Source: Candidatus Omnitrophota bacterium (GTDB taxonomy: Bacteria > Omnitrophota > Gorgyraeia > JAUYCX01). From it: 64,000 nt of DNA. The notes under the pieces are model-generated. The model had not been told where the DNA came from. It made no database searches and saw only the letters and a list, made by a program, of their open reading frames with translations. This document shows positions 42,535-50,374 of this stretch, in pieces. How positions within the stretch are numbered: the first letter of the stretch is position 1; the number at the start of each line of letters is the position of its first letter. Position numbers and translations under genes: made by a program. The stretch is from NCBI GenBank assembly GCA_030692045.1, contig JAUYCX010000049.1:42643-106642 (forward strand). Reading direction: 5' to 3'.

Positions 42535-43845
42535 ATGTTACACAAAAACATAATATTCAATTCGAAGCAGTTATTAGAATTTTATAGTTGCAATAGACAG
42601 AAATGGGAGGAATTCTATCCTTCAGAGAAGTGGGTGTTTGAGAAGATAGCTAAAGATAACAAGATTTTTGGTGATGTTTTAGATGTGGGATGTGCGTGTG
42701 GAGGACTCGGGGTTGCGTTAAGTAATAGGTTTATTCTTAATTCTTATACAGGAGTTGATATTCACAAAGATGTTATAGGCTGGGCAAAAGGGGAGCAGAA
42801 GCTAACTATAACTGCAAATTTTATTTGCGGCGACGTCGTAAATCTGGATATAAATAGACAGTATGATACAGTAGTTTCATTAAGCTGTGCAGATTTTAAC
42901 ATCGAAACAAATACAATAATTAAAAAATGCTGGTCTTTTGTAAAGCCTGGTGGATATTTTATTGCGTCTTTAAGGCTTACCGACAAAAAGGGGATAAATA
43001 ATATACAAAGGAGTTTGTTGGAGAGGATATTGAACGAAGCGTATGACCTTGGTGTTCGAAGTGTTGGTTTTTATACTACCGGAGAACCATTTGTTTCAAA
43101 TAAATTGGCGGAGAGCGTTGCCATGGCCAAGCGCATTGGATTTTATTATGTGTATATTACAACGAATGGAGTCCTGGCAACTCCTGATCGTATGCGTACT
43201 GTCGTTGAAGCGGGACTGGACAGTGTAAAATTTTCGATAAATGCCGGGACTCCGGATACGTACAGACGAATCCATGGCGTAGATGCTTTTGATAAAGTTT
43301 TGAACAATCTTAAATTTATTGTAGAATACAGAAAAAAAATAGGCAGGCCATTTAAAATATATGTTTCGTATGTAGTTATACGGCAAAATCAAGAAGAATG
43401 GGAGATGCTCAAGCATTTGGTTGCTCCCTTTGCGGATTATGTTTTGTTCTTCGCTGTCTACAACCAGGGTGGAATGATTGGTGAGATTGATCAATTATCG
43501 CCAGCCGAAGAGCTGAAGAATAAATTCCCTTGTACGAAAAAGGCACCTTGTAGCATGGTATTTAATCGTCTTCATATTACGTGCAAAGGATACCTGACCA
43601 TCTGTTGCGTTGATTATCAGAACTATCTCGTTGTTGCGGATCTGCATAAGAGCTGCCTGAAAGAGGCGTGGTGCAGTGATATGTTCGTTGAGATACGGCG
43701 CCGACATCTTCAAGATATGCTTAAAGGGACACAGTGTTATAATTGTATATACGACAAACATGAAAAAACTAGACCGCTTATGCCAGAATACGCCACTATT
43801 TACAAACCTAATACGTATCTGGCTTGTATGAAGAAATCAAAATAA
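42535..43845 (+). CDS. Chimeric ORF: N-terminal class I methyltransferase (aa 1-160) joined in frame to a radical SAM/SPASM C-terminal part lacking CxxxCxxC; probably non-functional or neofunctional
   Basis: aa 1-160 align residue by residue with the 47807 methyltransferase; then LGVRSVGFYTTGEPF..ITTNGVLATPDRMRTVVEAGLDSVKFSINA..FNRLHITCKGYLTICCVDY..CYNC, the distal half of a SPASM protein. Confidence 0.75.
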   Translation: MLHKNIIFNSKQLLEFYSCNRQKWEEFYPSEKWVFEKIAKDNKIFGDVLDVGCACGGLGVALSNRFILNSYTGVDIHKDVIGWAKGEQKLTITANFICGDVVNLDINRQYDTVVSLSCADFNIETNTIIKKCWSFVKPGGYFIASLRLTDKKGINNIQRSLLERILNEAYDLGVRSVGFYTTGEPFVSNKLAESVAMAKRIGFYYVYITTNGVLATPDRMRTVVEAGLDSVKFSINAGTPDTYRRIHGVDAFDKVLNNLKFIVEYRKKIGRPFKIYVSYVVIRQNQEEWEMLKHLVAPFADYVLFFAVYNQGGMIGEIDQLSPAEELKNKFPCTKKAPCSMVFNRLHITCKGYLTICCVDYQNYLVVADLHKSCLKEAWCSDMFVEIRRRHLQDMLKGTQCYNCIYDKHEKTRPLMPEYATIYKPNTYLACMKKSK

Positions 43846-44005
43846 AATGTCAAGCACAGTTAAATCAAAGGATTGTGACAATTCCCGGATGCGTTTCTAC
43901 ATGCGTACCTTTGGCTGGACATTGGATTTCTAAAAGACGGACTATGGAGAGGATTGTGGCAGCTTTGATGAAGCCAGAGAAAAATAGTTTTAAGCCAGCA
44001 GGAGT

Positions 44006-44027
44006 TCCCCGTCTGTAAAAGCGGGGG
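44006..44027. repeat. GC-rich inverted repeat (CCCCG..CGGGG hairpin) in intergenic DNA
   Basis: ccccgtctgtaaaagcgggg: five perfect pairs plus G:T wobble and an A:T pair. Confidence 0.6.
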
Positions 44028-44060
44028 TATCTAAACATTCTGAGACTACAGGGGGGCTAT

Positions 44061-45635
44061 ATGAACAAACCTACAATTGTTTTAGTAGCTTTATATAGAT
44101 ACCAAAATTTTCCAGTTCGAATTATGCATCCATTACTTAAAAAGATTGATGGCATTGAGCCACATTCTATTTTCTTTAAGAATTGCGATACAAATATATT
44201 CAATCCTCCAACAGGTCTAGAAGAGAAGTTATTCGTTGATCTTATAACTAAGTTGAATCCAAAACTTGTTGGCTTTAGTGTCCTTTCACCTTATGCACCT
44301 ATAGCAAGACGATTAACCAAACTTGTTAAAGATAATTCTTCATCCTTAGTAATTTGGGGTGGTGTCCATCCTACAATATCTCCAGAGAGTTGTATTGACG
44401 AAGCTGACATAGTCTGCATCGGAGAGGGAGAAGGCGCGATGACAGACCTTGCAAGGCATCTGGCGGATGGCAAGCCCTATGAATCGATCAAGAATTTATG
44501 GGTGAAAGGCAGTGACCGCATTATCAAAAATCCCATGAGGCCCTTGATACAAGATTTAGATTCTCTTCCTTTTCCATCCTATGGAGATAATACATATTAT
44601 TTTATTAATTCTAACAAAATAACAAAAGATGATCCCTCGCTTTTAGATAATTATTTTTGGGTTCAAACCTCCCGCGGATGCCCTTATGTTTGTTCATACT
44701 GTGTTAATAGTCTCCTGCGGACACTATTTAAGGATATTGGGCCTTATACCCGGAGAAGGTCAGTGAATAATATCATAAAGGAGATTAAAGAAAATTTAGG
44801 TTTATCAGGAAATAGGACCGAACGCTTGTATTTTATTGATGAGGTTTTTGGTGCCGAAGAATCCTGGCTTAATGAATTCGAACTGAAGTATAAAAAAGAG
44901 GTCGGGAAACCTTTTGTCGTCGAGTACAATCCAAAAGTCATAAATTCTACCATTCTTGATAAATTAGTTAGTGCCGGCCTTGATACAATAAGTTTTGGTA
45001 TTCAGACGGGTTCGGACGACATAAGGAATCGGATATTTCATAGGCCGGGGAAGAACGACGAAATCCTGGACCTCGTCAAAAAAATAAGCGAGTATAATGT
45101 AAAAATAAAATATGATCTAATATTAGATAATCCATATGAGACCGAGCAATCTTTAAAAGGCACCATCGGATTTTTGCTAAAATTGCCTAAGCCCTTATGG
45201 TTTAATTTATACTCACTTTCATATTTTCCTAATTATCCTTTAACGAAAATGGCGATAGAGGACAAACATATAAAGCCGGAAGAAGTTGAGATTGATAGGC
45301 TGATGGCGAGAATAACAAGGAATTGGGCGTATGTCCCTAGGTTATTACCATATACCGAGAAGCAGATACTCCAAAATATTATTTGGTTAATTGTATGGAA
45401 CCACGTCAAGAACAGCACTATAAAATTCTCTGTATTTGGTGATTCGTTGAGTGCCAAATTATGTTTAAACTACTTTAATCTCAAATCGATTGTTTTAGGC
45501 AAGGTGTTCGGAGTGGGAGGTATTCTTTGGAGAAACGTTTGGATTATGTATATTACCAATGGAGTAAAATATATATTAAAAGGTGATTGGAAAACCCTTG
45601 TTCTTAAAATTAAAAAACATATATTGAAAAAATAA
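44061..45635 (+). CDS. B12-binding-domain radical SAM protein
   Basis: VIWGGVHPTISPESCI, TSRGCPYVCSYCVNSLLR, SFGIQTGSDDIRNRIF. Confidence 0.88.
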   Translation: MNKPTIVLVALYRYQNFPVRIMHPLLKKIDGIEPHSIFFKNCDTNIFNPPTGLEEKLFVDLITKLNPKLVGFSVLSPYAPIARRLTKLVKDNSSSLVIWGGVHPTISPESCIDEADIVCIGEGEGAMTDLARHLADGKPYESIKNLWVKGSDRIIKNPMRPLIQDLDSLPFPSYGDNTYYFINSNKITKDDPSLLDNYFWVQTSRGCPYVCSYCVNSLLRTLFKDIGPYTRRRSVNNIIKEIKENLGLSGNRTERLYFIDEVFGAEESWLNEFELKYKKEVGKPFVVEYNPKVINSTILDKLVSAGLDTISFGIQTGSDDIRNRIFHRPGKNDEILDLVKKISEYNVKIKYDLILDNPYETEQSLKGTIGFLLKLPKPLWFNLYSLSYFPNYPLTKMAIEDKHIKPEEVEIDRLMARITRNWAYVPRLLPYTEKQILQNIIWLIVWNHVKNSTIKFSVFGDSLSAKLCLNYFNLKSIVLGKVFGVGGILWRNVWIMYITNGVKYILKGDWKTLVLKIKKHILKK

Positions 45636-45724
45636 AATAAGCAAAATTATTTTCTTCAATAAGACTATTGCAAAATTCGCAATGGTAGATACATTCGACG
45701 GCGCCAAACCCCGCCTTTTGGTTT

Positions 45725-45764
45725 GACTACGCTTAACATCCTCGAACCATCATTAAGCGAAGTC
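45725..45764. repeat. REP-like palindromic element (GACTACGCTTAA ... TTAAGCGAAGTC)
   Basis: 12-bp arms with a single mismatch flanking a 16-nt loop in a 169-bp non-coding gap. Confidence 0.65.
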
Positions 45765-45804
45765 GAAGGATTAGCCTGGGGTGTGTTGAATGGGATGATT
45801 TAAA

Positions 45805-46905
45805 ATGATAGAACCTAAGAAAAATATAAAACCTTTGGAAAGAGTTGTGCCGAATTGTATGGATCGCATCGGGCAAATAGTGCGGTTGGAAAGAAATGAA
45901 CGTACCATCCCTTTTTCGGCTAGCCATTTGAAGAAAATTTTAAGCAGTATAAATCCCGAAGAAATTGTTGCTTATCCAAACCTTGAGCCGTTTTATGAAA
46001 AACTTTCCAAGTGGTTGAAAGTGGACAGGGAAGAATTACTTCTTACCAGCGGTTCAGATACTGGGATAAGGGCTGTGTATGAAGTTTATGTGAAAGAAGG
46101 CGATGAAGTCTTGATGTTTCCTCCGACTTATGGAATGTATTCAGTCTATTGCGATATGTTTGGAGGGGTAAGAAGAGAAGTGTTTTATAATGAAGATTTT
46201 TCATTACCGTTAGATAAAGTACTTAATGCAATTAATAGTAAGACAAAATTGGTAGCCATCGCAAATCCTAACCATACCGCAACGGTATTAAAAGAACCAG
46301 AACTGATTCGGATAATTAAAAAAGCGAGAGATAGTCAGGCTTTAGTCTTTGTTGACGAAGCGTATTTTAATTTTTATGAAAAAACAGTGGTGCCGCGCAT
46401 TAATGAGTTCGATAATTTAATTGTTATACGGACATTTTCTAAGGCCTTTGGAATAGCGTCATTACGAATTGGTTATTTGGTGGCTAATAAGAATATAATT
46501 AAACAGTTATACAAAGTTAAACTTACCCACGAAATTACAGGTATTTCCGCAAGGTTTGGCGAATATCTTTTAGATCACTTAGATATTATGGAGAGTTACG
46601 TTCAAGATGTTAGGGCGGGGATAAAGTATTTATCAAAGGAATTTGAAAAGCTGGGAATTGCCACTCCTAAGACTCACACTAACTTTTTATTCGCAAAACT
46701 TCCCTTAGGAGTGGATGGAAAACAAATAGTCAGCTTGCTAAAAGAAAGGCGTTTTTGTATCGCAGGCCCTTTTTCGATAACGCCGATTGAAGGATTTATA
46801 AGAGTTACGGTTGGACCGGTTAAACAGATGAGGGGGTTTATTTCGGCTTTTAAACTAGTTTATGAACAGGCGCGAAAAGGCAGGCTTAATGGTGAACATG
46901 CTTAA
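45805..46905 (+). CDS. PLP-dependent aminotransferase class I/II, HisC/CobD-like (copy 1)
   Basis: LLTSGSDTGIRAVYEVYV, VFVDEAYFNFYE, RTFSKAFGIASLRIGY; motif NPNHTATV replaces NPNNPTG. Confidence 0.85.
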   Translation: MIEPKKNIKPLERVVPNCMDRIGQIVRLERNERTIPFSASHLKKILSSINPEEIVAYPNLEPFYEKLSKWLKVDREELLLTSGSDTGIRAVYEVYVKEGDEVLMFPPTYGMYSVYCDMFGGVRREVFYNEDFSLPLDKVLNAINSKTKLVAIANPNHTATVLKEPELIRIIKKARDSQALVFVDEAYFNFYEKTVVPRINEFDNLIVIRTFSKAFGIASLRIGYLVANKNIIKQLYKVKLTHEITGISARFGEYLLDHLDIMESYVQDVRAGIKYLSKEFEKLGIATPKTHTNFLFAKLPLGVDGKQIVSLLKERRFCIAGPFSITPIEGFIRVTVGPVKQMRGFISAFKLVYEQARKGRLNGEHA

Positions 46906-47743
46906 ATTAATCGTAAAAAAGATTTTAGCGGTGTTTAAAATTGATGTCAGAATTTTTATCCAAAAGGTAAGTTATCTTTCTATCAAGCAGACATTAAGAG
47001 AAAATGGATTTAGCAAATTGGCGGAAGAACTGCGAACGATAAAACCGGATATATCAAGGCAATATTCAAATACAGAAGAATTTAATGAGTACTGGGAACT
47101 TAAACTGCGTGTAAAACACGCTTTTCAATGTTCTTTAATGCTTAAGGTTTTAGAGTCTTTGCCTTGCGGCAAGTTAACTATAACTATAGTAGATATTGGT
47201 GATTCAGCAGGCACTCATATGGAATATCTTAAGGAGTTGTCTAAGGGCAGGTTTGATATAAACACTATTAGCGTTAATCTTGACCCCATTGCAGTAGAGA
47301 AGATAAAAGCCCAAGGCCAAATTGCTATTCTTTGCCGGGCTGAAGAGTTGAATTTAGAAAACGATCATAAAGTTGATTTATTTACATCTTTTCAGATGGT
47401 TGAACACTTACATAATCCGGCATTATTTTTTAGGCGTTTAGCAAAAGAATCACCCTGTAACAGAATGGTAGTAACCGTTCCATATGTAAAGATAAGCCGC
47501 GTAGGTTTGCATTTCATACACAAGAATATTCAAAAAGTAACGTTTGCCGAAGACGAGCATATTTTCGAATTAAATCCGCAGGATTGGACATTATTGATGT
47601 TGCATTCCGGCTGGAGAGTTATCTATAGCCAGATTTATTATCAGTATCCCAGAGAAATACCAGCATTGAGTTTTTTGTTATCGAGGTTTTGGAGAAGATA
47701 TGATTTCGAGGGTTTTTGGGAGTTATTTTGGAGAAAGATATGA
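46898..47743 (+). CDS. Class I methyltransferase-like protein (copy 1), C-terminus frameshifted relative to copy 2
   Basis: VDIGDSAGTHMEYLKEL, FTSFQMVEHLHNPALFFRRLAKES; paralogue of the 51435 gene. Confidence 0.75.
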   Translation: MLKLIVKKILAVFKIDVRIFIQKVSYLSIKQTLRENGFSKLAEELRTIKPDISRQYSNTEEFNEYWELKLRVKHAFQCSLMLKVLESLPCGKLTITIVDIGDSAGTHMEYLKELSKGRFDINTISVNLDPIAVEKIKAQGQIAILCRAEELNLENDHKVDLFTSFQMVEHLHNPALFFRRLAKESPCNRMVVTVPYVKISRVGLHFIHKNIQKVTFAEDEHIFELNPQDWTLLMLHSGWRVIYSQIYYQYPREIPALSFLLSRFWRRYDFEGFWELFWRKI

Positions 47744-47806
47744 GTTTTTCGGATTATTATCAGGATTGGGAAGGTGAGGTTTCTCCACAAAAGAAAGAAA
47801 TGCTTT

Positions 47807-48610
47807 ATGTTAAGTAGGAATATTGTTTATAAATCAAAACAGATTTTAGAATTCTATAGTTCTCATCGCCAGCGTTGGAAAGATTTTTACCCTTCTGAAC
47901 AGTGGGTATTTAAAAAGGTAGCAGCCAAGAAAAAAATAATAGGAGATGTGCTGGATGTAGGTTGCTCGTGCGGCGGTCTTGCCGCGGCGTTATCTCAAAA
48001 GTTTAAAATCAATTCATATACAGGCGTTGATATTAATGAGGAAACCATTAAATGGGCTCGTAATAATCAGAAGTTACCAATAGCAAAAAAATTTATCTCT
48101 GGAGACATTCTAAAGCAAAAGTTAAATAGACAATATGATTGGGTAGTTTCATTAAGCTGCGCGGATTGGAATATTGAAACTAATAAAATAATTGAATATT
48201 GTTGGAATAAAGTAAAGCCGGGAGGATATTTTATTATATCGCTGAGAATTACAAAGGCGGCAGGAATTAATGATATGGATAGAAGCTATCAATGCATTGA
48301 TTTTTCAGGAAAAGAGGATAATCCGGAGGTTGTCAATTATGTGGTTTTTAATTTTTTGGATACTTTAGCCATGTTTGGGGGGCTTTGGCCAAGGCCCAAA
48401 ATAATCGGAGCTTATGGCTATTGGGGAAAGCCGTCCCCAACCGCAAGGACGCCTTTTAAGAAACTTGTCTTCGCAGTTTATTATATAAAGAAAGACACAG
48501 AAGATCTTAACTCTAATACTCCAACGCTAGAGATTGAGCTCAATTTGCCATTTGATTTTTTATCAGCGGCTATCTTAAGAAAATCCAGAGTCGGTTGCCC
48601 TACAAATTAG
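47807..48610 (+). CDS. Class I SAM-dependent methyltransferase
   Basis: GDVLDVGCSCGGLAAALSQKF, VVSLSCADWNIETNKIIEYCWNKVKPGGYFIISLRI. Confidence 0.8.
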   Translation: MLSRNIVYKSKQILEFYSSHRQRWKDFYPSEQWVFKKVAAKKKIIGDVLDVGCSCGGLAAALSQKFKINSYTGVDINEETIKWARNNQKLPIAKKFISGDILKQKLNRQYDWVVSLSCADWNIETNKIIEYCWNKVKPGGYFIISLRITKAAGINDMDRSYQCIDFSGKEDNPEVVNYVVFNFLDTLAMFGGLWPRPKIIGAYGYWGKPSPTARTPFKKLVFAVYYIKKDTEDLNSNTPTLEIELNLPFDFLSAAILRKSRVGCPTN

Positions 48611-48623
48611 AAAGGTAAATTTA

Positions 48624-49619
48624 ATGTTTAATAAAGATAGAATCGTAGTCGAGGTAAATTCCAATTTTCACCACGTTGGAGGTGAAAATCTCTTTGAACA
48701 AAAAAATAATAAATTTAACGAATATAGAAAGAAATGGGAAGAATGGCCTAAGACATTTCATGCCGGATTTTTTCCCCTTTTTATAGACATTGAAGTAACA
48801 AGCGTTTGTAATCTAAAATGTCCTTTTTGCGCTACTACTTACTGGAATAAGGCTATAAATAAAGGATATATTTCCTTTACTATTGTTAAGAGAATAATCG
48901 ATGAGGGAGCAGTTAATGGTTTGTATGGTGTTAAATTTAATCTTAGAGGAGAACCATTGCTTCATCAGCAGATACACGAGTTTGTAAAATATGCCAAGCA
49001 GAAAGGGCTCATAGATGTTTACTTCAATACCAATGCGTTGTTTCTTTCAGAAGAGATTTCCAGAAAGCTTATTGATGCCGGACTTGACAGGATTTCTATT
49101 TCCTTCGAGGGCTATACAAAAGATGTTTATGAAAAACATAGGGTGAATTCTAACTTTGAGACAGTGGTGGCAAATATAGAAAATTTACAGTCCTTAAAAA
49201 AGAAACTTAATGTTCGCCATCCTAAAGTAAGAATTCAGTCAGTAATGCTTTCCGCTATTAAGAAAAATTTTGAAAAATATAGAGAATTTTGGTCCTCGCG
49301 TGTTGATGAGATAGGATATCTCGATTATAAAAAAATTAAAATAAAAAGTAAGAATATTAAATATCCTTGGGTATGCCCCCAAATCTGGCAAAGAATGGCC
49401 GTATGGTGGGATGGAACAATATTACCCTGTAACCATGATGACAAGGGGTTACTTGCATTAGGAAATATAGCTAAGACCACAATAAAAGAAGTATGGAATT
49501 CCCAGAGATTAAATACCATTAGGAATATCCATAAAACAGGCATGGCCCATATGATAAATGCCTGTAATGGTTGTTATTTAAGGGATAGCGAGATACTAAA
49601 GCTTATGAAGAAGGCATGA
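48624..49619 (+). CDS. Radical SAM/SPASM protein
   Basis: VTSVCNLKCPFCATTYWNK, LRGEPLLHQQIHEF, TILPCNHDDKGLLALGN..CNGCYLR. Confidence 0.88.
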   Translation: MFNKDRIVVEVNSNFHHVGGENLFEQKNNKFNEYRKKWEEWPKTFHAGFFPLFIDIEVTSVCNLKCPFCATTYWNKAINKGYISFTIVKRIIDEGAVNGLYGVKFNLRGEPLLHQQIHEFVKYAKQKGLIDVYFNTNALFLSEEISRKLIDAGLDRISISFEGYTKDVYEKHRVNSNFETVVANIENLQSLKKKLNVRHPKVRIQSVMLSAIKKNFEKYREFWSSRVDEIGYLDYKKIKIKSKNIKYPWVCPQIWQRMAVWWDGTILPCNHDDKGLLALGNIAKTTIKEVWNSQRLNTIRNIHKTGMAHMINACNGCYLRDSEILKLMKKA

Positions 49620-49620
49620 G

Positions 49621-50355
49621 ATGATTGTAGCTTTTTTAATGGGAAGAAAAGGCAGCAAAGGATTTCCGGGCAAAAACTTATATCCTGTGATGGGTAAGCC
49701 ACTAGCATATTATTCTATGAGAGCAGCAAAGAATTGTCCTGAGATTGATAAAATTTATCTCTCTACAAATGATGAAAGATTGATAAGGCTTGCTAAGAGA
49801 AACGATATTGAAATTATCAAAAGACCCGCCAGTTTATGCAGCGATAATGCTTTAGGGGAAGATGTTTATGTTCATGCTTATAATTATGTTAAGAATAATG
49901 ATAGAAAAAATAAGATTGAAATGGTTGTATTATTAATGTGCAATGTTGCAACTGTTACACCCGGAATCATATCAGTAGGAATAAATATTCTAAGAAAGCA
50001 TCCTGAATACGATTCAACTGTAACAGTTTCAAAATATAATATGTGGAGTCCTTTGCGTGCACGCAAAATTGATAAAAATGGACTACTTAAGCCTTTTGTG
50101 CCATTTAATGTTTTTGGCAATACAAAGGCGCTAAATTGCGACCGAGATTCCCAGGGAGATGTTTGGTTTGCGGATATGGGCGTTTCTATTGTTAGGCCAC
50201 GATGCCTTGAGCATATTGAAAGGGGACTTCTCCCGCAGAAATGGATGGGCAAAAAAATATACCCTTTGAAACAATGGGGCGGGATAGATGTAGATTATGA
50301 GTGGCAGTTACCGCAAGTAGAATATTGGCTTAAAAGCAAGAATTTACAAAAATAG
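49621..50355 (+). CDS. Acylneuraminate-cytidylyltransferase-family protein
   Basis: MIVAFLMGRKGSKGFPGKNLYPVMGKPLAYYSMRAAKN, YLSTNDERLIRLAKRNDIEIIKRPASLCSDNALGEDV. Confidence 0.85.
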   Translation: MIVAFLMGRKGSKGFPGKNLYPVMGKPLAYYSMRAAKNCPEIDKIYLSTNDERLIRLAKRNDIEIIKRPASLCSDNALGEDVYVHAYNYVKNNDRKNKIEMVVLLMCNVATVTPGIISVGINILRKHPEYDSTVTVSKYNMWSPLRARKIDKNGLLKPFVPFNVFGNTKALNCDRDSQGDVWFADMGVSIVRPRCLEHIERGLLPQKWMGKKIYPLKQWGGIDVDYEWQLPQVEYWLKSKNLQK

Positions 50356-50374
50356 CATTTAGTTCATTTAGACT

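Noticed and set aside
43847-43933. Short ORF MSSTVKSKDCDNSRMRFYMRTFGWTLDF as a MiaB/methylthiotransferase start (cf. TFGCQMN)
   Set aside because: The expected cysteine is Trp, the ORF stops after 28 codons and no downstream domain follows; at most a decayed remnant.
43824-44018. 64-aa ORF MYEEIKIKCQAQ...AGVPRL as a gene or TnpB C-terminus
   Set aside because: Starts inside the chimeric ORF in another frame, no TnpB catalytic or zinc-finger motif; similarity to transposase tails is too weak to call.
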